This document shows, one piece after another, positions 40,926 to 48,451 of a DNA stretch of 64,000 bases. The first letter of the stretch is position 1; each line of letters starts with the position of its first letter. The notes under the pieces are model-generated. The model did not search any database, was not told the DNA's origin, and saw only the letters and a list, made by a program, of their open reading frames with translations. The stretch is taken from assembly GCF_019429485.1 (NCBI RefSeq), contig NZ_JAHXZN010000001.1:1488001-1552000 (forward strand), written 5' to 3'. A program made the position numbers and the translations under genes. Source of the stretch: Sphingomonas citri (GTDB lineage Bacteria > Pseudomonadota > Alphaproteobacteria > Sphingomonadales > Sphingomonadaceae).

Positions 40926-41684
40926 TCATGCGGCAATATATATGCGTGCCTCGGCGGCGCCTTCATCATCCAAGACGCGGCCTGATCGGCCCGCGGTGGC
41001 GAGCCAGATCGTATGAAACGGGTTGTCCTCGCTGCCTTCTGTGTCGACGCGGACCTCTTCCACCTCGAAGCCAGCGGCGCGCAGTCGATAGGTGAAGCTG
41101 TGATCCGGATAGGCCGACCAGATGGCCAGTACCCCGCCCGGCCGCAACGCCAGCCGCGCAGCGCGCAAACCCCAGTTGGAGTAGAGGCGTTCATTGGCGA
41201 GGCTGATCAATCCATCTGGTCCATTGTCGACGTCCAAAAGGATCGCATCGAAGAGCGCAGGCTGCTGGACGATGAGATCGTGTACGTCCGTCACCTCAAC
41301 CGACACCCGTGCGTCATCGAGAGACTCGTCGAACAGGTGACGCAAGGGGCCGGCAGCCCATGTCACGATCTTGGGCACCAGCTCGGCGACGACGATGCTG
41401 GCGTTGACCGGCAGCGCCGTCCGCGCCGCAGCAAGGGTAAAGCCCATGCCTAGGCCACCGATCAGAACCTGCGCCTGTTCGCTCATGCCGCGCAGGGCTA
41501 GCGTCGCCAATGCCCGCTCCGATCGATAGGACCAGCTTGCCATCAGCTGCTCGCTGCCGAACATGATCTCGAAGTGGCGGCCATGACGAAGGAGGCGCAG
41601 TTCACCGCCCCCGGGTATCTCCCCCGTGTCGATGAGCACGCCTTCTGCGTGTCCGCCACCGCCGCTGACAGCGGCTTCGATCAT
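40926..41684 (-). CDS. Spermidine-synthase-like methyltransferase-fold protein
   Basis: A 252-residue protein with a Rossmann fold of the polyamine-synthase class: an N-terminal beta domain (GELRLLRHGRHFEIMFGSEQ), the nucleotide site VLIGGLGMGFTLAAAR near residue 76, ELVPKIVTW, the acidic DAILLDVDNGPDG and LRPGGVLAIWSAYPDHSF. Stand-alone spermidine-synthase-like proteins of this length often have unknown substrates. ATG 41684 is used; an in-frame TTG is 6 bases upstream. It follows the small helical gene at 41693 with almost no gap. Confidence 0.8.
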   Translation of the reverse strand: MIEAAVSGGGGHAEGVLIDTGEIPGGGELRLLRHGRHFEIMFGSEQLMASWSYRSERALATLALRGMSEQAQVLIGGLGMGFTLAAARTALPVNASIVVAELVPKIVTWAAGPLRHLFDESLDDARVSVEVTDVHDLIVQQPALFDAILLDVDNGPDGLISLANERLYSNWGLRAARLALRPGGVLAIWSAYPDHSFTYRLRAAGFEVEEVRVDTEGSEDNPFHTIWLATAGRSGRVLDDEGAAEARIYIAA

Positions 41685-41692
41685 CGCCAACG

Positions 41693-41929
41693 TCAGCTAT
41701 CGCGCCGGACGGGCGACGCAGGCCCAGGGTCCGGGCTTGCGCTCGATTCGGCCCGCAACTTCTCTGAAGCCGCTTTGACGCGCGCTGCGTCTGCCCGTTC
41801 GCTGCGGATGGCCAGTGCATCCAAGGCAAGCGCGGCAAGCTCGCATCGCTCGCGCACGTTCTGAAGGGGCGACGCGTCGCCCGCCGACCGCTGTCGAGCG
41901 GCCTCGTCTCGGTAGAATTGTAAGGACAT
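41693..41929 (-). CDS. Small helical protein, 'YRDEAARxR' family
   Basis: A 78-residue protein starting MSLQFYRDEAARQRSAGDAS, followed by PLQNVRERCELAALALDALA, a charged helix and a Pro-rich tail. It is the most complete member of the family in this window (others at 4922, 37549 and 39938). ATG 41929 has AGGAG at -7. It lies between the cold-shock gene and the spermidine-synthase-like gene, all on the minus strand. The function is unknown. Confidence 0.65.
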   Translation of the reverse strand: MSLQFYRDEAARQRSAGDASPLQNVRERCELAALALDALAIRSERADAARVKAASEKLRAESSASPDPGPASPVRRDS

Positions 41930-41993
41930 GACAGCTCCTGCGCATAAGGACGGCTCGGCAGAGACCGTTATGATCCCCGCCGATCGGCCTTGC

Positions 41994-42200
41994 TCAGGCT
42001 GCCTGCAAATTCACCGCCGACGTCTTACCGCGACCATCTGTCTCAAGCTCGTATGAGACGCGCTGCTCCCTATCGAGCGTGCGCATGCCAGCGCGCTCCA
42101 CCGCCGAAATGTGAACGAAGGCGTCCTCGCCGCCGTCCTCCGGCGCGATGAAGCCATAGCCCTTGTCGGCGTTGAAGAATTTTACGGTACCGGTGATCAT
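41994..42200 (-). CDS. cspA: Cold-shock protein (CspA family)
   Basis: A 68-residue single-stranded nucleic-acid-binding protein. RNP1 is KGYGFI (residues 11-16) and RNP2 is DAFVHIS (residues 25-31), on the standard five-strand barrel, from TGTVKFFNADKGYGF to RVSYELETDGRGKTSAVNLQ. ATG 42200 follows AAAGGAAC. It acts as an RNA chaperone in the cytoplasm. It heads the minus-strand small-gene series; no upstream gene shares its promoter. Confidence 0.95.
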   Translation of the reverse strand: MITGTVKFFNADKGYGFIAPEDGGEDAFVHISAVERAGMRTLDREQRVSYELETDGRGKTSAVNLQAA

Positions 42201-42975
42201 ATGAGGTTCCTTTGTCCCAAGCGTGGTCGGGCATATGCCAACAGCGGCACATCCCGGCTTCGTGAGGCTAAAAAAGGACAAGACGAGCCGCTGCGGCTCA
42301 ATATCCGTCACAGGCGACGTTTAGCCGTTCCTCTATAGGAGCGCAGCGCCGAAAAAGATAGAGCGGGCGTCGCAGATTGTGGCTGCCCGCCACCCGAGTA
42401 GATAGTTTGAGGAGCGTTATGGCTCCGCATCCAGCCATTTTGCGACGAGGTGGAGATCGTCAGCTCGCCGGAGAGGCTTCACTTCAGAGTTCCATCGATC
42501 GGTTTCCAAGTCGGACGCCGCCTGCGAACAGACCGGCCTCCCGCATCGATAGGGTTCGTGGTCAGCAGCCCAGCTCGACTCGAACGGGCAAGCGGGAGCC
42601 AATCAAGGGCGCCGCGTAAATCGGCCAATGCGCTTGCGGCCGTTCCCTCTCGCGCCGACGACCCACTTGCGGTCATTCAGAACCATCTGCTCGCCGCCTA
42701 ACTCCCGCCGTCCGTTCATCCCGGCACTCGAGCCCTTCAGGTATTCTGCGCAATAGGGTGCGCCTTTACCAGGATGAACGCGGCGGGCAGCACGCCACCA
42801 CCTGGCTGCGTGAACGTGTCGGTCAGCTTGGAGCCGCGAAACGCAAGTAAGAGCTGATGAGTGCCTCCCACCGTTCCGACCCAATTTGGACAGGCCGCAC
42901 CCTCCACTAAGTTGCCGGAGAATATGCCGTGGCGTCAGTCCTTGCCTCGCCGCTGAACAGCCGCGACACTGCGCC
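42201..42975. other. 775-bp gap upstream of the DUF5703 gene
   Basis: This gap holds the cold-shock gene's leader and promoter region (42201 to about 42350) and repeat copy 13. A 61-codon minus-strand frame at 42417-42602 ends in LRRADDLHLVAKWLDAEP and could be the end of a small gene, but it has no convincing start. Nothing else is supported. Confidence 0.4.
42626..42764 (+). repeat. Dispersed intergenic repeat, copy 13
   Basis: CAATGCGCTTGCGGCCGTTC, CTCGCGCCGACGACCCACTT, GCGGTCATTCA, GCCTAACTCCCGCCGTCCGT and an AGCCCTTCAGGTATTCTGCG segment. The minus-strand frame is open (M-N-G-R-R-E-L-G...L-N-D-R-K-W-V-V-G). Confidence 0.8.
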
Positions 42976-45363
42976 ATGGATAAGGCGAAACGCGCGACAC
43001 TCGCGGGCCTGACGGCGACGGCCGTGGTCGCTCCGGCGCTGCCCGGTGCAGGCGCCGAGCGGCGGCAAGCCGTTGTCGATCCGCTCGATCGACGCATGGC
43101 CGACTATGATCCCGTGTGGCGCAGCGCCAGCCGCGACGCCGGCGAGTCAATGCCCTGCGGGGCCGGCGATATCGGGTTGAACGTGTGGGTCGAGGGCGAC
43201 GACGTACTGTTCTACGTCGCTCGCAGCGGGGCGTTCGACGAGACCAACAGCTATCTGAAGCTCGGCCGGACGCGGCTCCGCTTCGATCCGTCGCCATTCG
43301 GCCGCGGCGCTTCCTTCGAGCAGCGCCTCAGCCTCGTGACGGGCGAGATGGTGGTGACCTGCGGCAACCTCGTCGTCACGCTGTGGGCGGACGTCGCGGC
43401 ACCGATCGTCCGCGTTGCGGTCGAGAGCACCGCCGCTGTCGCGATGACGGCGACCTGGGAAAGCTGGCGAACGCACGACCGCGACTATCTGCCGGCCGAG
43501 ATGTCGATGCACCGCGCCTATGATGGCGCGCCCGTCACGCCGCGCCAATATGCCGATGAGGTCGGCTTCGCAGAGGGTGGTGTGCTCAGCCTCCACCACA
43601 ATCGAGACGACAGCGTCTTCGACCTGCTCGTCGAGCAGCAGGGGCTGGATGAGGTGAAGGATCAGCTGTGGAACCCGCTCGCCGGGCTTGGCTTCGGCGC
43701 CTTGTTGCGCGGCGACGGGTTCGTTCCTGTCGGGACGGCCGAGGGACGATATGCCAGCACCGCTTTCATCGGATGGACGCTCGGCAGCCGCCGCCCGCGG
43801 CGCCGGCACGAGCTCCGCCTCTTCTGTCACGTCGCCCAGGCGCCGACGCGCGATGAGTGGATCGCGGGCCTGCGCCGGCTGGCTATGTCGGATCCGGGCG
43901 CGGCAGTGTCTCGCCTGCGCAGCCGACGATGGTGGCGATCCTTCTGGGAGCGCAGCTGGATCGTGGTCGAGCCCGGCGGCGCTCGGCCGAACAGCCAGCC
44001 ATGGCGCATTGGGCGCAACTACCAGCTTTTCCGCCACCAGCTTGGTACCAATGCGCGCGGCGCCTGGCCGACCAAGTTCAATGGTGGCAATTTCACGGTC
44101 GATCCTGAGTTTACCCAGCCCGAACTGCGCCTCTCACCCGATTATCGCGCCTGGGGCGGCGGCGAGTTCACTGCGCAGAACCAGCGGCTGGTCCATTGGC
44201 CGATGCTGAAGAGCGGCGACGCCGACCTCATGCGACCGCAACTCGACTTCTACCGCCGGCTCCGTCGCACGGCGGAGCTGCGGACGCAGCGTTACTGGGG
44301 GCACAAGGGCGCATGCTTCGTCGAGCAGATCGAGAATTTCGGCCTCTGCTGCGGGCAGGAGTGGGGCTGGCAGCGGACCTGGAACAAGCCCGCCACGCGC
44401 ATGCCCGGGGTCGAGGACAGCGCCTTTGTCGATTATCTCTGGGACACCGTCCTCGAATTCTGCCTCATGATGCTCGAGGTCGGTAGTTTCACCGGCGCCG
44501 ATGTGTCGGGCGACCTCGCGTTCGTCGACAGCTGCCTCACCTTCTTCGACGAGCATTACCGGCGAGAGCACGCGCGCGTGACCGGTTCCGAGCTCGGCCC
44601 CGACGGCAAACTGGTCCTCTTCCCGGGCACCGCGTGCGAGACCTACAAGAACACGCTGAACTCGACCGTCACCATCGCCGGCCTGGATGCGGTTCTGGCC
44701 GCCCTGCTCGCCCTGCCCGAGCGGATGCTCGGCACGGCGCTTCGCGCGCGCTACGCTGCCCTGCGCGCGACCTTGCCGAAGCTCCCGACCCGCCGCATGG
44801 GCGGCCGTGAGGTGATCGCGCCCGCCGCGCTATGGGACCGTATCCAGAACGTCGAGATCCCGCAGCTGTACGCGATTTTTCCTTACCATCGCTTCGGCGT
44901 CGGCCTCCCCGACCTTCAACTCGCGGTCGACACCTGGCATCACGGGATCGACACGCCTGCGCAGAAGGACATCAAGAGCTGGCACCAGGACGCGATCTTC
45001 TGCGCCCGCCTTGGCCTGACCGACGAGGCCGCCAAGCTCACCGCGCGCAAAATGGACGATTCCAGCCGCCGCTATCCGACCTTCTGGGGTCCCGGTCACG
45101 ACTGGGCGCCGGATCATAACTGGGGCGGGTCGGGGATGATCGGTCTTCAGGAAATGCTGATGCAGACGCCTGGCGACTCGATCCACCTCTTCCCCGCCTG
45201 GCCGCGCGAGTGGGACGTCGACTTTCGCCTTCACGCGCCGCACGGCACCCGCGTCGATGCCATCCTGCGAGCGGGCCGTTTGGTCGCGCTGTTGGTTGAA
45301 CCACCTGCCGCCCAGTCGCGAGTGGTGCTGCCGGCATGGGCGAACGGCCTTGAGCCTAGCTAA
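42976..45363 (+). CDS. DUF5703 / GH95-like glycosidase-fold protein, exported
   Basis: A 795-residue protein. ATG 42976 gives a hydrophobic N-terminus with basic start (MDKAKRATLAGLTATAVVAP), probably a signal peptide. The N-terminal beta domain (SMPCGAGDIGLNVWVEGDDV; LFYVARSGAFDETNSYLKLG) matches DUF5703. It is followed by a long (alpha/alpha)6-type domain (WPTKFNGGNFTVDP; YWGHKGACFVEQIENFG; ELGPDGKLVLFPGTACETYK), like the fold of GH95 fucosidases and related enzymes. The substrate is unknown. It stands alone between repeat copies 13 and 14, but two GH130-type genes in the window suggest a glycan-degrading strain. Confidence 0.8.
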   Translation: MDKAKRATLAGLTATAVVAPALPGAGAERRQAVVDPLDRRMADYDPVWRSASRDAGESMPCGAGDIGLNVWVEGDDVLFYVARSGAFDETNSYLKLGRTRLRFDPSPFGRGASFEQRLSLVTGEMVVTCGNLVVTLWADVAAPIVRVAVESTAAVAMTATWESWRTHDRDYLPAEMSMHRAYDGAPVTPRQYADEVGFAEGGVLSLHHNRDDSVFDLLVEQQGLDEVKDQLWNPLAGLGFGALLRGDGFVPVGTAEGRYASTAFIGWTLGSRRPRRRHELRLFCHVAQAPTRDEWIAGLRRLAMSDPGAAVSRLRSRRWWRSFWERSWIVVEPGGARPNSQPWRIGRNYQLFRHQLGTNARGAWPTKFNGGNFTVDPEFTQPELRLSPDYRAWGGGEFTAQNQRLVHWPMLKSGDADLMRPQLDFYRRLRRTAELRTQRYWGHKGACFVEQIENFGLCCGQEWGWQRTWNKPATRMPGVEDSAFVDYLWDTVLEFCLMMLEVGSFTGADVSGDLAFVDSCLTFFDEHYRREHARVTGSELGPDGKLVLFPGTACETYKNTLNSTVTIAGLDAVLAALLALPERMLGTALRARYAALRATLPKLPTRRMGGREVIAPAALWDRIQNVEIPQLYAIFPYHRFGVGLPDLQLAVDTWHHGIDTPAQKDIKSWHQDAIFCARLGLTDEAAKLTARKMDDSSRRYPTFWGPGHDWAPDHNWGGSGMIGLQEMLMQTPGDSIHLFPAWPREWDVDFRLHAPHGTRVDAILRAGRLVALLVEPPAAQSRVVLPAWANGLEPS

Positions 45364-45488
45364 GACCCATTAGCGGTCGTTCCAAGCGTCTTGCCCGCCT
45401 CCCACCTCCGGTCGCTCATTCATCTTGGCGTCCGACGCCCTTTAAGTGCTCCGCGCAGCTGCCCGGCTAGCCTTATTGGGAGGTCAGC
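45364..45488 (+). repeat. Dispersed intergenic repeat, copy 14
   Basis: AGACCCATTAGCGGTCGTTC, CCGCCTCCCACCTCCGGTCG, CTCATTCATCTTGGCGTCCG, CCGCGCAGCTGCCCGGCTAG. A TAA interrupts the minus-strand frame. It begins one base after the DUF5703 stop. Confidence 0.8.
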
Positions 45489-45572
45489 TGCCCTTCCGCT
45501 TACCTGGCGCAGGCGGCCACTCGGCTTAGCAGGCACCCCGATTTAAGATCGTTCGCTGGTAGTGTGTTGCCT

Positions 45573-45688
45573 ACTCCTTTGCACCCGTGAGGCGGTGCGG
45601 GCTGTGCGCTATACCTGCGGGTGGCCTCGACCCCTTGAAGCGAGAGGCTGTCCCGAGGCCCGGCTGGCCCTCACGGCCGGTCGGGTCC
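45573..45688 (+). ncRNA. Structured RNA-like element, copy 2
   Basis: A second copy of the element at 37858-37970, about three-quarters identical by eye. GCACC/GGTGC replaces the first hairpin. GCCTC pairs with GAGGC around an ACCCCTT loop. The long stem GCCCG-GCTGGCC / GGCCGGT-CGGGT (45658-45686) is uninterrupted, while copy 1 has a C-C mismatch. Differences within stems tend to keep pairing, which supports an RNA. No terminator as strong as that of copy 1 follows. A 55-residue protein gene starts 130 bases downstream on the same strand, so a leader role is also possible. Confidence 0.5.
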
Positions 45689-45817
45689 ATCGAGTCGACG
45701 TGTTCTAGCCGGCCTTGAGTGCGCGTTGACAACACGCAATCGTCGCAGCCCCGCGCTCCTGAGGTTCGACGGGTAAGTGTTCGCCTATTCTCAACACCTC
45801 ATCAGTACGCAGGTCAC

Positions 45818-45985
45818 ATGCCCAACGGCCCAACCATCATCGCCAAGCTCCGGTCCGCTCACCCAAAGATGACGTGGGGCCTCTACCTGCCTGATGAGGA
45901 CCGCTGGCTGGACCTCCTCTTCAACCAGGAGCTTGAGGCTCGTCGGTTCGCTAAAAATCTCATGCAGGCCTCCACAACGGCCTAA
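45818..45985 (+). CDS. Hypothetical small protein
   Basis: A 55-residue protein: MPNGPTIIAKLRSAHPKMTW, GLYLPDEDRWLDLLFNQELE, ARRFAKNLMQASTTA. ATG 45818 is preferred over the upstream in-frame start at 45719 because the intervening residues are low quality and CAGG precedes it. The middle looks like a short beta hairpin plus helix. It lies downstream of RNA-like copy 2. No family was recognised. Confidence 0.5.
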   Translation: MPNGPTIIAKLRSAHPKMTWGLYLPDEDRWLDLLFNQELEARRFAKNLMQASTTA

Positions 45986-46029
45986 GGCGCAGAGGCGAAC
46001 GCAAGTCTCGGGCTGGCATTTCAGATGAC

Positions 46030-46170
46030 CTGAAGGCCCTGCAAAATCGATGTCGATTCCGGGAGCATGCGGGACACGAGTGATGCACTCACGATTCCAT
46101 CGCCGTCACCGGACACTTAAGATGGACGGTTATCTTAAGCTCAGGACAGGCCTGGATACCTGAGCTTTTT
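46030..46170 (+). ncRNA. Hairpin cluster with intrinsic terminator, sRNA candidate
   Basis: In the 233-bp gap between 45985 and 46219, a series of dyads ends in a terminator: GAGTG/CACTC (loop ATG, near 46078-46090), CTTAAGAT/ATCTTAAG (46116-46139) and AGCTCAGG/CCTGAGCT (46138-46166), followed by TTTTT. The second and third stems overlap by two bases, so they may be alternatives. The T-tract lies on the + strand. It could end transcription of the small gene at 45818 or a separate small RNA. Confidence 0.5.
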
Positions 46171-46218
46171 ACGCTGACACGACGTCGATTTGAAGTCGTC
46201 CGCGAACGGGAACAAGCC

Positions 46219-46830
46219 TTAGTCGCCTGATGATCCCGCCCCGGAACAATGCCGCTCACTGAGGCTGCAGGCCAGCACGACCCAGCGTCCGGTTCGACGC
46301 ACGATGCGCACCTGCCAGCGGCGCCCCGTCGCTCGGAGGAAGGCACGCTGCAGATGCGGGGCATGCTGGGCGAAATCGGGATAGTCGACGCGGTGGTGCG
46401 CCAGGACCAGAATGCCGCCAGCCCGGAGCGCGGTGGCGACGTCCCGTGCGGTGCGCGCCATGTCGCGTGCGGACAGATAGTAGATGACTTCCGCCACCAC
46501 GGCGATGTCGTAGCGCAGGCGTGGCAAAACCGCGGGAACGATCAGCTTCAGCGCACGCGCTCGCCGCCGCCCCTTCAGCGCCCTCGCCACGAGAGTCGTG
46601 CCGCTCTCGGTGCCCTCGGTCGCGTCCAGCCGCAGGGCGCGTGCAGCGATCGCCGCGCTGTTGGAGCCGTTTCCCGCCGCCAGTTCGAGTACTCGGCCCA
46701 AGGGGCCTGCCCCCATGGCGTGCAGGATGGCACGACGCTTCACCGCCTCGTCCCGGTTCGTGAACGTGGACCAGGGATCATCGTCATCGACGAACTTGCG
46801 ATCGAAGCCGGTCAGCGAGATCGGTCTCAT
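46219..46830 (-). CDS. SAM-dependent methyltransferase (cassette gene 4)
   Basis: A 203-residue class I methyltransferase of the NodS-like type. Motif I is VLELAAGNGSNSAAIAAR near residue 47, motif II region is YDIAVVAEVIYYLSARD, and RAGGILVLAHHRVDYPD follows. It starts ATGA-overlapped with the PIG-L gene. In related genomes this methyltransferase is often fused to the PIG-L deacetylase as one protein, which supports a shared substrate (established co-occurrence recalled from annotation, not checked). It is the last gene of the four-gene cassette. Confidence 0.85.
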   Translation of the reverse strand: MRPISLTGFDRKFVDDDDPWSTFTNRDEAVKRRAILHAMGAGPLGRVLELAAGNGSNSAAIAARALRLDATEGTESGTTLVARALKGRRRARALKLIVPAVLPRLRYDIAVVAEVIYYLSARDMARTARDVATALRAGGILVLAHHRVDYPDFAQHAPHLQRAFLRATGRRWQVRIVRRTGRWVVLACSLSERHCSGAGSSGD

Positions 46831-47486
46831 TGCCGGACTTCCACGAACACTTCCTGCTGGCGCGTGAAGGCCGCGATCTGGCGGCGGGTCATCGCAAAGC
46901 CCGCAGGATCATCCATGATGCGGCCGGCCTGGGTGCGATAGCTGCGCACCGCATGTCGTTTCGCGAGCCGCTCTTGCGCCGTCAGGAAGAGGCAGCGAGC
47001 GCCGGCTGGCTGCCGGCCCGCCGGCCACACGGGATAAGCCAGGCGGCGCAGCTTCGGCCGGCGCAGCGCCGCCACGCACGCCGCGACCGTGCGATGGTCG
47101 GGATGATCGTCACTCGCCGCCGGCGCTGCGATCAACGCCGGGCCGACATGGCCCAACGCGCGCGCGAGGCCGCGGCGGGCCGCGACAATGCGCGTGTGGA
47201 GGCGACCGTCGGGAAGATCGAGGAACGTCACGGCCCCCGCAGCCACGCCGATGCGGCGCATGGCATGACGGCTCTCCCGCTGCCGCTCCGCCACCAGCCG
47301 CCGACGCGGCCACCTGAGGCTATTCGGGTGCGATGCAGCCCCGTCGGTCACCACGACCACCCGCACCGACGCACCGTGTCGGCGCAGTCGGGACATCAGC
47401 GCATGGGCGCCGATCGCCTCATCGTCGGGATGGGGAGCGATGACCAGCAAACGCCGGGGCCCGCCGATCCGGAGCCTCACAGGCAT
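46827..47486 (-). CDS. PIG-L family deacetylase (cassette gene 3)
   Basis: A 219-residue zinc deacetylase of the LmbE/PIG-L family. The metal site is AHPDDE-like (APHPDDEAIG, His19, Asp21, Asp22) with the second motif SDDHPDHRT near residue 128. The family removes acetyl groups from N-acetylglucosaminyl compounds, so an amino-sugar conjugate is the probable substrate. It overlaps the dehydrogenase-like gene by 10 bases and the methyltransferase by 4. No signal peptide is present; it acts in the cytoplasm. Confidence 0.9.
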   Translation of the reverse strand: MPVRLRIGGPRRLLVIAPHPDDEAIGAHALMSRLRRHGASVRVVVVTDGAASHPNSLRWPRRRLVAERQRESRHAMRRIGVAAGAVTFLDLPDGRLHTRIVAARRGLARALGHVGPALIAAPAASDDHPDHRTVAACVAALRRPKLRRLAYPVWPAGRQPAGARCLFLTAQERLAKRHAVRSYRTQAGRIMDDPAGFAMTRRQIAAFTRQQEVFVEVRQ

Positions 47487-48451
47487 GGCGTCAGCGTCCC
47501 CGCCGCCACTGCGGCGCCAACGATCATCCGCTGCGCGTCCGGCGCGGGCTGGCGCAGGTACATCGCCAAATCGGTGATCGCTGCTGCCAGCGGGTGATCG
47601 GCGAAGAGCGATTGTACCCCCACCGCCTGTTGGGCGAGTTCGATCGCCGGGCCGCCAGCGGCGTAGACGGCGGCACGCGCAGCCGCGACCAGCGGAAGGC
47701 GCTTCGCCTCTTCGGCGAACCAGCCGGCCGCGGCGGTCCGGATCGCGCCCGTCGCCGTCTCGGCCAGACCGTATAGGGCGGCGAGGCGTCCCGCTTGGTG
47801 CGGATCGCCCGCTCGGTCTGCGGCGGCGAGATGTTCGGCGCTATGGTCGAGCAGCGCCGCGATGCCGCCTGCCTGAACCGCCGCGAAGCGCAACGCGCCG
47901 CCGCTGAACCACGGCTCGCGTATGTAGTCGCCCGGTGCGCCGATCAGGTCGTCCGACGCGACCTTCGCGGCGTCCCATCGAACCGAATGCGTTTCCGACC
48001 GCTGCATGCCTGCCACTCGCCAGAAAGATCGATCGATCGCCGGCGGGGTGCGCTCGAGATCGAGGAGGAGCAACTGCCGCCCGCCCTCGACATCAACACT
48101 GACCAAGGCATGGGACAGCAGGCCGGCACCGCTGGCGAAGCTCTTGCCTCCGGTCAGCCGCCCACCATCAAGTCGCAGAGGTTCGCCCGGCAAATCCGCG
48201 TTCCAGACGCCGAAGGCAGCACCGCTCGCGACCGCCGCGGTCGCGCGGGCACGCTGTGTCGCGTCGCCGTAGCGGTGGATGATCTGCAACGCGTCGACGT
48301 GCCCCTCCAGCAGTCGCCCGAGCGGCAGGTCGGCACGGCCGACGGCATAGAGAAGGCGAAGCAAGCGCAGCAGCGTATCGGCATCCGCGGGATCCGCGAG
48401 GCCGGGCAGGAGCGTCGATCGCGCAGCCAGAGCGCGGCGCAGGTCGCTCAC
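47477..48451 (-). CDS. Acyl-CoA dehydrogenase-like flavoprotein (cassette gene 2)
   Basis: A 324-residue protein with acyl-CoA dehydrogenase features: the FAD-interacting middle domain (FGVWNADLPGEPLRLDGGRL; TGGKSFASGAGLLSHALVSV) and a C-terminal helical bundle (GPAIELAQQAVGVQSLFADH). It is shorter than a typical 380-residue dehydrogenase, mainly at the N-terminus, and I could not place a catalytic base. It starts at GTG 48451, overlapping the glycosyltransferase stop as GTGA. Its place between a glycosyltransferase and a deacetylase is unusual for fatty-acid oxidation and suggests a biosynthetic role. Confidence 0.78.
   Translation of the reverse strand: MSDLRRALAARSTLLPGLADPADADTLLRLLRLLYAVGRADLPLGRLLEGHVDALQIIHRYGDATQRARATAAVASGAAFGVWNADLPGEPLRLDGGRLTGGKSFASGAGLLSHALVSVDVEGGRQLLLLDLERTPPAIDRSFWRVAGMQRSETHSVRWDAAKVASDDLIGAPGDYIREPWFSGGALRFAAVQAGGIAALLDHSAEHLAAADRAGDPHQAGRLAALYGLAETATGAIRTAAAGWFAEEAKRLPLVAAARAAVYAAGGPAIELAQQAVGVQSLFADHPLAAAITDLAMYLRQPAPDAQRMIVGAAVAAGTLTPCL

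Noticed and set aside
42417..42602. A 61-codon minus-strand frame ending LRRADDLHLVAKWLDAEP
   Set aside because: The tail looks natural, but the start and first half do not; mentioned only in the gap entry.
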